64,000 bases of DNA, from positions 106,139 through 170,138 of the forward strand of contig CAZAMP010000003.1 in the NCBI GenBank assembly GCA_964486455.1, in the 5' to 3' direction. The translations under genes and the position numbers were made by a program. Below the pieces are notes generated by a model. That model made no database searches. It was given only the letters and a program-made list of their open reading frames with translations, and was not told where the DNA came from. The DNA is from CAZAMP01 sp964486455 (GTDB lineage Bacteria > Eisenbacteria > RBG-16-71-46 > CAZAMP01). Positions 7,918 through 16,643 of the stretch are shown here, one piece after another (within the stretch, counting starts at the first letter, position 1; every line of letters begins with the position of its first letter).

Positions 7918-9359
7918 CTCATACTCTCCTGGTAGTCATTCATTCCGAGGTCGGTGGCGATCTTTCGGATCTCCCGCCCGTAGCTGGGCCCGGCGTGCAT
8001 CGCATCGCCACCCGCCAGAAACAGCACACCGCGGTCGGTCGCTGTACCGAAGATCCAGATGCGTCGGTGATCAAGGAGGAACGAGAGAAACAGGCCGAGC
8101 GACATCAGGCCGAATCCCGTCCAGATCCATGCCGCGCCCGGGAAGTTGCGGATCTCGAGCCCTGTATCCCAAGATGGATCAACGCGGCTCAGGCTGTAGG
8201 GAACCGGCACCGGTCCACCCCGTACGTCATTCGGCGCGGCGAGCCGGACCCACGTCGAGATCGGGGGAGCGGGAGGACGCATCACCCAGATATTCACGGC
8301 CGGGTCCACCAGTTCTTCGGACGCCGACATGACGCGCCCCTCTCGTTCGAGGTAGTGAGGCACGAATGCCTGGAGGCGGAGTGTAATGTCGTCGATGCCC
8401 GGGATGGGGGTGGGCACTCCCGGCATGAGCCGAAGCGTCTGCTGTCGATCGCCATGAACCCGTACGGATACCGAACGCACGCGATCGTCCCGAAGCCTGT
8501 ATGATGACTGGTACCAGCTGTATCCTGCGCGGCGAAGCGGATGGTTGACCTCGATCGTGTGGTGAGCCACCGTGCGGTCGTCCTCCAGGATGCTTGCATA
8601 GGTGAGGTAGTCAGCGACGTCTTCGTTCTCATCCAGAACGACCTCAAAGCTGTCCACGAGCACCGAGTAGCCACCTTCCGGCACCCAATGCTTCTCCCCC
8701 TCGGAGATCCAAACGAACTGGCTCGTGGAAAAGCCGGCCAACAGAATCCCTCCGATGAAGATCGACAGGAGTCCGATGTGACTGAGGAGAGCGCCGAGTC
8801 GTCCGGGTCCGTGACGACTGCCGGCAACCTGGAAGCGGTCACCCTCCGGATCCTCCGTCGCGACGCGATAGCCGCGTGCTCTCAGCAACGACGCCACCTC
8901 GCGGGCGGAATACGGTTGAATCGCCGTCCAACTCTGGTGATGGCGGAGCCCGGCAAGCTCAGAGGGGTCGATGAGAAGCTCGATGCGAACGCTCATCCGC
9001 ACCAGGCGTCGAAGTCGAGTCGACACGCACGCCGACAGACTAAGGGCGAGTGCGCCGAGAAGACCGAGATACCAGAACGAGCTGTAGGGACGGAGCAGAC
9101 CGAAGAAGTGAACCAGCTGATAGGTTGGAGAAGCAAGACGGTCACGGTAGTACGCGTCCGGATCCGCAAGCCCGCTGGTGGGGAGAAGCTCACCACACAG
9201 TACGGCCAAGACGCTTGCGATCCCCAACAGAAGCAGAAGGATCAAGGCCGTCTTCATGCTGGCTGTGGTTCGCCACGCGCGCCGCGCCCAGTTCCTCGGG
9301 CGTCGACGGAGAGCCGGGTGCCGACTACCCAGATCTCCGATGTGCACTCCACTCGTCAC
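7914..9359 (-). CDS. resB: Cytochrome c biogenesis protein ResB/Ccs1
   Basis: A ~481-residue ResB-family protein. Three N-terminal membrane helices (MKTALILLLLLGIASVLAVL; a YSSFWYLGLLGALALSLSAC segment; and LGALLSHIGLLSIFIGGILL) are followed by a large periplasmic domain and a final helix (WIWTGFGLMSLGLFLSFLL). The start is taken as GTG 9359, which overlaps the ferredoxin stop as GTGA; a TTG at 9368 and an internal ATG at 9257 are alternatives. It forms the System II heme-ligation complex with CcsA, encoded directly downstream. Confidence 0.93.
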   Translation of the reverse strand: MTSGVHIGDLGSRHPALRRRPRNWARRAWRTTASMKTALILLLLLGIASVLAVLCGELLPTSGLADPDAYYRDRLASPTYQLVHFFGLLRPYSSFWYLGLLGALALSLSACVSTRLRRLVRMSVRIELLIDPSELAGLRHHQSWTAIQPYSAREVASLLRARGYRVATEDPEGDRFQVAGSRHGPGRLGALLSHIGLLSIFIGGILLAGFSTSQFVWISEGEKHWVPEGGYSVLVDSFEVVLDENEDVADYLTYASILEDDRTVAHHTIEVNHPLRRAGYSWYQSSYRLRDDRVRSVSVRVHGDRQQTLRLMPGVPTPIPGIDDITLRLQAFVPHYLEREGRVMSASEELVDPAVNIWVMRPPAPPISTWVRLAAPNDVRGGPVPVPYSLSRVDPSWDTGLEIRNFPGAAWIWTGFGLMSLGLFLSFLLDHRRIWIFGTATDRGVLFLAGGDAMHAGPSYGREIRKIATDLGMNDYQESMR

Positions 9360-9607
9360 GGGCTCCAACCACCCTCAGGGTTGCGAGGAGCCGACGTAAC
9401 CAAGGCTCCTTCGGGACAGGCCGCGATACAGGCGCGGCAGCCGGCGCAGAGTCGGTCGTCAATGCGGGGTCCCGTCGGGCCCAATCGTAGAGCGCCGGTC
9501 GCGCACTCGGCCTCGCAGTCGCCGCACTGGGCACAGGGATAGACACGGCGCACGACGCCGATTTGAGATCGACGACGTCGTGTGGTGAAGCCCCAGGAAC
9601 CTGTCAC
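9356..9607 (-). CDS. Two-cluster [4Fe-4S] ferredoxin-like protein
   Basis: An 83-residue protein with two 4Fe-4S motifs, CAQCGDCEAEC and CAGCRACIAACPEGA. GTG 9607 is chosen because TGGAGG lies 7 bases upstream; a longer frame to 9703 lacks such a site. There is no signal peptide, so it should act in the cytoplasm or at the inner face of the membrane. It overlaps resB by a GTGA junction and leads the ferredoxin-resB-ccsA operon. It may feed electrons to heme or thiol reduction during cytochrome maturation; this is inferred from position only. Confidence 0.85.
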   Translation of the reverse strand: MTGSWGFTTRRRRSQIGVVRRVYPCAQCGDCEAECATGALRLGPTGPRIDDRLCAGCRACIAACPEGALVTSAPRNPEGGWSP

Positions 9608-10060
9608 TTCGTTTCCTCCAATCCCGCGTTCATCCGCAATCTCCTTCCGCGGACGCGAGGAGTGCACTCCAGGCGAATGAGACGTGCGGGCTAACAACCC
9701 CATCGCAAGTGACGGGCCGAACGGGTCGTCGAGCGGTCGTCTTCGTGTTCTGGATGTGGCCTTCTAATCGGCGATAACTAAATAGGTTACACATGTCTCC
9801 AAATTGCGTGGAGATGTCCGCGCGCGTGAACCTACCGGCCGGCAAAGGGATGAGCCGTATCGCGACGGTTCCGTGCGTCAATTGACACAGGGTGCGGAAT
9901 GCAGCCTGACGAGCGATCTGCAACGCGCGACCCGGGTCCGCCGTCTACGGAGGATTCCGTAATTCAAACGATTCCAACGGGTTACATTCCTTGTCGCCAC
10001 GGCGTGCTTCTTGCGGGTGCCTTCAATCGGAGCCAGATACCTCTTGAGCGGGAGTCTTGC
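9608..10060. other. Divergent intergenic region between ferredoxin and hexaheme cytochrome genes
   Basis: This stretch of 453 bases has no convincing gene. It must hold promoters for both directions. An AT-richer patch (ataactaaataggttac) lies around 9774-9791, and the sigma-54-like element at 10000-10015 faces the cytochrome gene. No tRNA or repeat was seen. Confidence 0.6.
10000..10015 (+). promoter_or_regulatory. Possible sigma-54 (-24/-12) promoter of the hexaheme cytochrome gene
   Basis: cGGCgtGcttcTTGCg keeps the invariant GG and GC with the correct 10-base gap and matches 8 of the 12 specified positions of TGGCACGNNNNTTGCW. Transcription would begin near 10026, about 35 bases before the ATG at 10061. 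The match is weaker than that at 19484-19499 and could be chance. Confidence 0.4.
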
Positions 10061-10873
10061 ATGGCGTCAATCGTCCAGCAGTGGCGACGCATGTCGTCTA
10101 CATCACGGGTCTGCGCCATGCGGTCTGTCTCCGTCGTGACGTTGATGAGCGCTCTCTTCGCCGGGGATGCGACGGGCGACCCGCAGGTCGTCCCGTCGGC
10201 CGAGGCATGCGTGGATTGCCATCTGGAGAAGACGGTGATGTCTCATCCCGTGGGGATCCAGCCACCACATGGTGGCAAGGCGCTGCCGATGGCGGCGGAT
10301 GGGACGATCTCGTGCGGAACGTGTCATGGCCTTGAACCCCATGCGGCATCCTCCACATCCGTTCGTACCGCGAGGTCACGGTGTGAGGTCTGTCACGAAT
10401 CGGGGGGACATGGGGGCGAAGCGGCTCTGGCGCACATGGTTCGTATCGATGAGTGGGGGCGCCCGGGCCTCTCGAAGCTGAGTACACGGTGCGCGTCCTG
10501 CCACGATGGGGCGATCGCTCCGGCGGCACATGTGCGATTCGTCTCGGGCCCTCGGCCGAGACACCAGAAGGCAGGTTTCGACGGACTTCGGAGCGGACAT
10601 CCCATCGGGATGCGCTACTCACAAAGCGTGGCGGCCAAGAGTCGAGGGTACCGGCGCGTGTCGGATCTTCCACCGGGAATCCTCTTCGAAGACGGCGCAG
10701 TTGGATGCGGGAGCTGTCACGATCTCTTCAGTGATCAGGCCAGTCGACTTGTCTACGAGAATACCGGCAGCGCGCTCTGCCTCACGTGTCATGCCAAGAC
10801 ACCTCGTCCACCGTCTCTGCAGCCGAACCCGCGCTACACGATGCTGCAAGCGATCTCCTCGATCGAGGGGTAA
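10061..10873 (+). CDS. Secreted hexaheme c-type cytochrome
   Basis: A 270-residue protein with six CxxCH motifs in order: CVDCH, CGTCH, CEVCH, CASCH, CGSCH, CLTCH. The ATG at 10061 is chosen because GGGAG lies six bases upstream and a signal sequence follows (VCAMRSVSVVTLMSALFAGDATG); the frame is open further upstream to 9899 but that part looks non-coding. Several His residues outside the motifs (SHPVGIQPPH, HAASS, AHVRF) could be distal heme ligands. It converges with the large cytochrome operon ending at 10978 and probably belongs to the same periplasmic or surface electron-transfer system. Confidence 0.88.
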   Translation: MASIVQQWRRMSSTSRVCAMRSVSVVTLMSALFAGDATGDPQVVPSAEACVDCHLEKTVMSHPVGIQPPHGGKALPMAADGTISCGTCHGLEPHAASSTSVRTARSRCEVCHESGGHGGEAALAHMVRIDEWGRPGLSKLSTRCASCHDGAIAPAAHVRFVSGPRPRHQKAGFDGLRSGHPIGMRYSQSVAAKSRGYRRVSDLPPGILFEDGAVGCGSCHDLFSDQASRLVYENTGSALCLTCHAKTPRPPSLQPNPRYTMLQAISSIEG

Positions 10874-10977
10874 CCGACACTTCTCACCCGTCTCACGTAA
10901 CAGATGCTCAGCCCACGTGTAGCGGCGTTTGATGAATAGCACGCGCGGGGCGCAAGCCCATATCCGCTTCTCCAAGA

Positions 10978-12012
10978 TCAATCCCGATTCGGATACGATC
11001 GGGGTTCGTGGCAGGCGGGCCCGCAGGTCTTTGTGGTGTCATTCGCCACAAAAGTCATCGGAGCCAGCCAGCGACCCATAGGCCGTTGGGCGTCGAGCAT
11101 ATGGGGGAGGTCGGTGGCGTGCATTTGGTGACAGTTGCGACACCCGCGACCCTTTCCGGGGATCAAGACGTGCGCGCCATGGAGGTTCTGACCGTCATCT
11201 CTGACGAATCCGGATTCCTGAGAGTGCAGGAGTTCGTCCTCGTCGTGGCAGCCAAAGCAAAGCTCGTGATCTGAGACGGGATCGTTCGTGTAGGCGTCTT
11301 GGGAATAGCGATCCATGAGAAGGTGAGGCTCGTCGGCCTCATGCATTTCGTGGCAATCGACGCATCCCTCCCGATCATCCATGGCGGCATGAGGGTCGGG
11401 CTCGCGGCCATGGGGCGCGACGACCCTGCGATGGCATTTCACGCAGGTTTCGGCGACCGGCTTTCGGAGAAGCGGAGACGCGGTGGCCCGATGTGGATGA
11501 TGGCAGGCCAAACATCGCCCCCGGCGAACCGGTTCGTGAACCGACACACCTTCCGTGCCCAACTCATGGCAGTCCTGGCAGAGCTGGTTGACTGAAAGCC
11601 GGAGAAGGTGGCGGTACGAAGATCGGTGTGGATCGTGACAGTCCAGGCATTCCGCGCTTCCTTCCGCGTGGTCCCAGATCGTGTCGTCACCCTCGTCATG
11701 GCAGTCCAGGCAGGCCGTGGGGCTTGTGTCGGCCGGCGAAAAACGGTGTCCGCCGTTGTCGTCGTGACAGGCCTCACAGCCCATGTCAGCGATGGCCCCG
11801 TGAATGTGTTGTGCTTCGAGGAGACCGACATGGCAGTCCACATCGGCACACTCTCTATCGGGGCGCCAGCCCTTCGGCACGGACTCGTCGAGAGCGGAGT
11901 TCTTCTCGTCCGATGCACGCTCACTCGCCAGGCTCGGCGTGAATTGCGCCGACAGAACGAGAAACCCAATCGTTGCCATCGTCGCGGCGTGGCGCCTAGT
12001 AGTCTTCGCCAT
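10978..12012 (-). CDS. Secreted 11-motif multiheme c-type cytochrome
   Basis: ATG 12012 is preceded by GAGGAG and opens a signal peptide (KTTRRHAATMATIGFLVLSAQFTPSLA). Nine canonical CxxCH motifs are present, plus an N-terminal CADVDCH (CX4CH) and a C-terminal CGPACH (CX3CH). Many HxPH-type stretches between them supply distal ligands, as in doubled CXXCH proteins. It overlaps the upstream 12-motif gene by 17 bases, so the two are translated together. As the last gene of the conduit operon it is a likely periplasmic or extracellular electron carrier. Confidence 0.88.
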   Translation of the reverse strand: MAKTTRRHAATMATIGFLVLSAQFTPSLASERASDEKNSALDESVPKGWRPDRECADVDCHVGLLEAQHIHGAIADMGCEACHDDNGGHRFSPADTSPTACLDCHDEGDDTIWDHAEGSAECLDCHDPHRSSYRHLLRLSVNQLCQDCHELGTEGVSVHEPVRRGRCLACHHPHRATASPLLRKPVAETCVKCHRRVVAPHGREPDPHAAMDDREGCVDCHEMHEADEPHLLMDRYSQDAYTNDPVSDHELCFGCHDEDELLHSQESGFVRDDGQNLHGAHVLIPGKGRGCRNCHQMHATDLPHMLDAQRPMGRWLAPMTFVANDTTKTCGPACHEPRSYPNRD

Positions 12013-13696
12013 CGTGCTCCTCGCCGTGGCACAGCAGCGTGCAGGTTCCGTGTCCTGATCCATCCGTGACGTATTCGATCACGCCGAGGAAGGGCTCGAC
12101 GACCCGAAGGTCAAAGTTGATGAGATGCTGGGTTCCGGAGACCGGCCCACCCGTTACTCCGTGGGCGGCGTGACACGAGCTACACAGAACACCCTCGTCC
12201 GCATGCTCTTCGTGTTTGAAGGGATCGTTGCGCCCGATGATCCAGGCAACGTCATGACACTTGTCGCACAGGTCCGCGTCGGGAGGCGTGAAGCCCTCCG
12301 TGCCGTCCGCGCGGTAGTTGCGTTCCAAGATGAAGGAGTAGGTTGAGCCATGCGGGCCCTCGGCGTAGCCGGCGCTCTGCGGTGCATTGTGGCAATCCTC
12401 GCAGCCGATGCGCGTCACGTTCTGCCATTCCTGCCGGAGCGACGGGGAGCCGACGCTCGCATCGCGGTCCACGGGATGGGCCGAGACCGCCGAGTTGCCA
12501 AACTGCTCTCGAATGGATGCACCGCCGTAGTAGCGTGGGACATCCTCGGTGGGTTCCGGTGCCAATCCATGGCAGGGATAGCAAACCTGCTGAGGTTCCG
12601 TGGCGGGGTCGACCGGCAAACCGTTCACATCGATCCCCCGCATCTCGACCATGGCGTCCATCGTCCCGCCGTCGCGTGTCGCGTGCGGGTTGTGGCAGTC
12701 GGCGCAGGTAACGTGAGTCGGCATCGTGTACGGATTCTCGCCGGGCTCGTGCACACCCATCGTTGCTTCGACGGGATGCCGGTAGGGAAGGGCGAATGTC
12801 GTCATGACGTCGACAGCCCCGGGATTGCCGGGATCGCCGTCGGCCGAGTGGCAGGCGTAGCATCCTTCTTCCTCGGCAGCGATAGCCTGAAGCGGGGTCT
12901 CCAACTCGGCGAAGTGCACACGGTGGCATGCGCGACATCCCTCGGCCGGTTCACCGAGACGAGTAGCGTTGCGGCTGCGAACGGCGTCGGGCCGACTCAC
13001 CTGGCGGTGGCTCGCCAGGTCCCAGCCTGACCGCACATGACAACGCTCGCAGATCGCCCCGTTCGACCACTCGAAACGCATGAAGAACCCTTCGGTGTTG
13101 TCGTGCGTCTTGTGGCACGTTGTGCACTCGACGCGACCCTCCGAGAGCGGCAGGTCGTCGCCGATTCCATCCGGATAGACCAGCTGTCCGTCCCGAGTCA
13201 CCAGGTCTGCGTCATAGTCGAAACTCACAGGATGGTCGTCGCGGAGCATGGGCTCGATCCCTCCGAACGTCGGATCCATGTGCTCGCGACCCGCTGGAAA
13301 GTCCCAAACGGCTTCTTCGCTGAGGAGATCTCCGAGCGCGATGGTGCCGTCATGACACGAGAGACAGAGGCGAGTCTCTCGAAGCGGCGGTCCGACGTCC
13401 GCATCCATCGATGGGCTGTCATAGATAACGAACGGCGCTTCGGTGTCCCGTTTGTTGAAGTTCAGGCCGGCGCCGCTCCCCCGGTGAGGTGTATGACAGA
13501 ACTTGCACACCTCGCCCAGTTCGGACGCCCGGGTATCCCCGGGTCCGGTCGTTCCGAGATTGTGAATCGTTCCCGAAACATCGCGGACCCGGGGCCCGTC
13601 CTCCGCACCCATCCCGAAACGGGCACAGAGGAGAGTCAGACCGGAGACCACAAGTATCCTGAGTGCGAACCGCGGTTCCCGGTGACTCGGCATCAA
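11996..13696 (-). CDS. Large secreted multiheme c-type cytochrome (11 CxxCH plus one CX3CH)
   Basis: A 566-residue protein with a signal peptide (ALRILVVSGLTLLCARFGMGA). Canonical motifs in order are CKFCH, CLSCH, CTTCH, CERCH, CRACH, CYACH, CADCH, CYPCH, CEDCH, CDKCH and CSSCH, with a final CTLLCH (CX3CH). The N-terminal part (SGTIHNL, EVCKFCHTPH, LCLSCHDGT) resembles the tetraheme protein at 18686-19387, suggesting a shared building block. Its ATG overlaps the stop of the NHL gene as ATGA. It is probably exported across or docked at the outer membrane with the barrel protein of the operon (inference). Confidence 0.9.
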   Translation of the reverse strand: MMPSHREPRFALRILVVSGLTLLCARFGMGAEDGPRVRDVSGTIHNLGTTGPGDTRASELGEVCKFCHTPHRGSGAGLNFNKRDTEAPFVIYDSPSMDADVGPPLRETRLCLSCHDGTIALGDLLSEEAVWDFPAGREHMDPTFGGIEPMLRDDHPVSFDYDADLVTRDGQLVYPDGIGDDLPLSEGRVECTTCHKTHDNTEGFFMRFEWSNGAICERCHVRSGWDLASHRQVSRPDAVRSRNATRLGEPAEGCRACHRVHFAELETPLQAIAAEEEGCYACHSADGDPGNPGAVDVMTTFALPYRHPVEATMGVHEPGENPYTMPTHVTCADCHNPHATRDGGTMDAMVEMRGIDVNGLPVDPATEPQQVCYPCHGLAPEPTEDVPRYYGGASIREQFGNSAVSAHPVDRDASVGSPSLRQEWQNVTRIGCEDCHNAPQSAGYAEGPHGSTYSFILERNYRADGTEGFTPPDADLCDKCHDVAWIIGRNDPFKHEEHADEGVLCSSCHAAHGVTGGPVSGTQHLINFDLRVVEPFLGVIEYVTDGSGHGTCTLLCHGEEHDGEDY

Positions 13697-14697
13697 TCGT
13701 CTCCTTTCAACATGACCGGCGGCACGCTACGTCCAGAGGCGTTCGCCGGCTCATACAGATAGATTTGTCCGTCGAGGGGGCAGGCGACCCAAAGGCGCCC
13801 GTGGTCGTCGAATCCCATGTCCGTGCACCCCAAGGGAGCCGGCGTCCACTCGTCTTCCGGCACCGTAGGTCCGTCTTGGGTCAGGGAGCGGATCGCTCCC
13901 GGACCGTCGTCGATCACCCACACTGCACCCGCCGCGTCCACCGCGAGAGCGACCGGACGCTCCAGCGGAGGCGCACCCTCGCGGGGAAAAACCGACTGGA
14001 ATCTGCCCTCGGAGTCCGTCACCTGTACTCGACGGTTGAGTGCGTCGAGGACGAAGACCCATCCGTCAGGCGATCGAGCCACGTCGATCGGGTGATGGAA
14101 CATTCCGGGTTCCGAACCGAGGGTCCCAAACGACTCGACATTCCCCGACGCGTCCCAGCGGACGATTCGGTGACCCATCGAATCGACACCCCAGAGTTGT
14201 TCGGTACCCGGGTCCCACGCCAGGGCCGCAATCTTCGGCAACGGGCCGCCCGGGAGCTGGAGCGCGCGCCGCTGACCGGAACGATCGTAGGCGAAGACAC
14301 CACGCCCTCCGCCGAAAGCGACCCAGTATCGCCCGTCGCCGGCGATGGCGAGCGCCGTGACACGTGCACAGTTGCTGGCGAGAGGGAAGACGGTCTCGGG
14401 CAATCCGTCAGCTCCCAAGCGGAGGCCCTGCACCGACGTGGACTCTCCAGGTATCTGATAGAGCGTGCTTCCCTCCACTCTGAGCATTCGGAACGGTCGG
14501 CGAGGGGTCAGCCGCCCGAGCAGACGCAGTGGATCGTCTTCTGCGGAGGCGTCAGACGCGGTGTAGATCCAGGGCGTACGCTGGCGTGACGCGCAGCCGG
14601 ACGTCATCACGACCAGGACGATCCCGATGAGCATGACGCAGTGCTTCGCCCACGACGGCGTGGGTGCGCATGAGAGAATCGTTTGAGATGCGCGCAT
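13693..14697 (-). CDS. NHL-repeat beta-propeller lipoprotein
   Basis: The start is set at ATG 14697, which overlaps the barrel gene stop (TAATG). The N-terminus then has a hydrophobic run ending in the lipobox VVMTSGC (Cys about residue 35). Repeated NHL-type blades follow (GDGRYWVAFGGGRGVFAYDRSG, DPGTEQLWGVDSMGHRIVRWD, SPDGWVFVLDALNRRVQVTDSEG-like stretches). NHL propellers are recurrent companions of outer-membrane cytochrome gene clusters in Geobacter-type bacteria. It probably acts as a scaffold or partner on the membrane rather than a redox protein, because it carries no heme motif. Confidence 0.85.
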   Translation of the reverse strand: MRASQTILSCAPTPSWAKHCVMLIGIVLVVMTSGCASRQRTPWIYTASDASAEDDPLRLLGRLTPRRPFRMLRVEGSTLYQIPGESTSVQGLRLGADGLPETVFPLASNCARVTALAIAGDGRYWVAFGGGRGVFAYDRSGQRRALQLPGGPLPKIAALAWDPGTEQLWGVDSMGHRIVRWDASGNVESFGTLGSEPGMFHHPIDVARSPDGWVFVLDALNRRVQVTDSEGRFQSVFPREGAPPLERPVALAVDAAGAVWVIDDGPGAIRSLTQDGPTVPEDEWTPAPLGCTDMGFDDHGRLWVACPLDGQIYLYEPANASGRSVPPVMLKGDD

Positions 14698-16643
14698 TAC
14701 TGGATCTTTCTTTCGAAGGTGACGGCGACGAATTGACTCCTGTGGAGCCCCGAGTTGTCCGAGTCGAGTCGCTCCCCGCGCCACTGGACGGTGAAGATTC
14801 CCAAGGCTAAGCGGAGAGTGAGATCGGCGCTCAGGGACCGAGTTTCGATGTGTCCGGATCGGTTTTCATCTCTACTCATTCGTGCTGCCAGAGCGAGACT
14901 GGCGTAGCGGGTGGCGCGCCACTGCAGCTGTCCACGGATCTTGCGGAAGTCGTAGCGAGTCCGCTCCTCCAGAAACGTCGTCGAGCCATTCGTCGCGTTG
15001 ACCGTCCATTGCCTGTGGCGTCCCAATGCCCCTCCCGCACGAGCGGTGAAGCGTTCGCGCTCGTAGGGAAGCACGGCATCGTTCCAGCGTCTCTCTTCCC
15101 ACTCAATGCCGGTGAGTCCGTGCCGCCAGCCGGCGTTCACGCGCCGGCGTGTCGAGGGGCCGAATCCGGGTGTACTGGCGTCGTTGCTGCCCACGGGTTC
15201 GCTGCGCGATCCGGAAAGGCCTGCAAAGAACCCCGAGCGGAGCCTGACCTGCGCGCCGCCGCCGACCGTTTCGATCCCCTCGACCTGGCGCCCGGTCGTT
15301 TCGTGACTGTAGCTGACGCGAACGAGCGCGTTGGGGAGGATCGCGCCTCCCGGAATGCGTCGCAGGATGGTTCCGATGCCCGTCATTTCGACCTGATAGT
15401 CTTGATCCTCCTCAAAGGGAACGACGCCTACTGAGTCGGCGACTTCTATGGTCACGGGATCGATGTCGCGTTCGGGAAGCAGGATTTCGTCAGACTCATC
15501 GAATCGGAAGTTGCGTGCCAGCACCGATTGGCGAATTGTTGCTCCTTCGATTCGTCGTTCGATGCGCCGGAGAGAACCGTTGAGGAACAGCTTTCCCAAC
15601 GGGATGTGCTTGCGATAGGCGGATCGAATCTCCGCGTCGATCATGCGCAGCCGACCGGACCCTGGTTTCTCGTCGCGAGCGCGAATGGACAGATCGCTAC
15701 TAAGACTCTTGTACAGCTCGTGGATCAGGGAAAGAACCATCTCGATCGACGCGTCACGTTCCCCCGAAACGGTTTCGAGGCGCTGAAGATTCAAGGCCGC
15801 ATCGGCGCTCAGACCGGAGCCCAGATCCCGTCGCAACGATCCGGCGCCCTGTATGGATTCGGACCGCGCATCGCGTTCTTGCCTCCACCAGCGGATATGG
15901 CCACCCGTGATCCAGAGGCCCGGGGAAGCCGTTGCGTTCAGTTTTCCGGTGTAACGAATGAAATCAAAGCCGAGTCGGGGATTGTGGAGACGGGTGCGAT
16001 CGAACCGGAGATTGCCGGAGAACTGCCGTCCCCGAAGGCGGGAAGCGAACTGCACACTCGTCTGCCGCTCATCGCTACCGAAGCGACCGCGTGTCGTTCG
16101 GCGCCAGTTCTCGTACTGAAGTGACATAGGCAGGAACCGCTTCTGCCAGTTAAGAATCAGCGAATGACGTCGGTTGTCGGAAATTACGTCCGGCACTTGG
16201 GAGACGCGGACCCTCGATTGTGAACGATCCATGATCCACTCGAACCGGATGGGGTGGTCTTTGAAGGCGCCGACGCGGGTGTTGTAGGTGTCGAACACTC
16301 CGCGACGTCGCTCCTCAAACCCCCCGATGCTCCCAACCTGACGGCTGTCGATCCAAGAGAGCCGGCCGGAGAAGTCGAAGTTCACGAACCGGGGGTGATA
16401 GATGTACCCGGAGTTTCCCAGGCGCAGAGCCGGGGAGACATAGCGACTCCAGTCACTCCGTTCTCCGCTCACGCGGTCGACCCGGTTCTGGATGTATTCT
16501 CCGCGGGCTTCCAGAGTGGCCCACCAGCGATTCAAGCGCGCCGTCTGCGCAGGGGCGAACCGCTGCGCATGCGCGGCGGCGAGTGGCGCAAGCATCGGCA
16601 GGATGAATGCGAGAAGGATCCACCGGCGGTTCGTCGTCATCAT
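14697..16643 (-). CDS. Large outer-membrane beta-barrel protein, likely cytochrome conduit porin
   Basis: A 648-residue protein with a signal peptide (RRWILLAFILPMLAPLAAAHA). The rest is dominated by alternating amphipathic strands rich in Trp, Tyr and Arg that end in aromatic residues (LRFDRTRLHNPRLGFDFIRY, ALAARMSRDENRSGH, FTVQWRGERLDSD), and it finishes with a strand SQFVAVTFERKIQ. This is the size and style of barrels encoded with multiheme cytochromes, such as porin-cytochrome complexes. It starts inside the stop of the pentaheme gene (ATGA). A role as the pore that holds a cytochrome across the outer membrane is inferred from context; I cannot assign it to MtrB, PioB or another named family. 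Confidence 0.8.
   Translation of the reverse strand: MMTTNRRWILLAFILPMLAPLAAAHAQRFAPAQTARLNRWWATLEARGEYIQNRVDRVSGERSDWSRYVSPALRLGNSGYIYHPRFVNFDFSGRLSWIDSRQVGSIGGFEERRRGVFDTYNTRVGAFKDHPIRFEWIMDRSQSRVRVSQVPDVISDNRRHSLILNWQKRFLPMSLQYENWRRTTRGRFGSDERQTSVQFASRLRGRQFSGNLRFDRTRLHNPRLGFDFIRYTGKLNATASPGLWITGGHIRWWRQERDARSESIQGAGSLRRDLGSGLSADAALNLQRLETVSGERDASIEMVLSLIHELYKSLSSDLSIRARDEKPGSGRLRMIDAEIRSAYRKHIPLGKLFLNGSLRRIERRIEGATIRQSVLARNFRFDESDEILLPERDIDPVTIEVADSVGVVPFEEDQDYQVEMTGIGTILRRIPGGAILPNALVRVSYSHETTGRQVEGIETVGGGAQVRLRSGFFAGLSGSRSEPVGSNDASTPGFGPSTRRRVNAGWRHGLTGIEWEERRWNDAVLPYERERFTARAGGALGRHRQWTVNATNGSTTFLEERTRYDFRKIRGQLQWRATRYASLALAARMSRDENRSGHIETRSLSADLTLRLALGIFTVQWRGERLDSDNSGLHRSQFVAVTFERKIQ

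Noticed and set aside
8541..9542. Long plus-strand frame antisense to resB
   Set aside because: It lies entirely across the clear ResB and ferredoxin genes in the opposite direction, has no ribosome site and a composition typical of GC-rich shadow frames.
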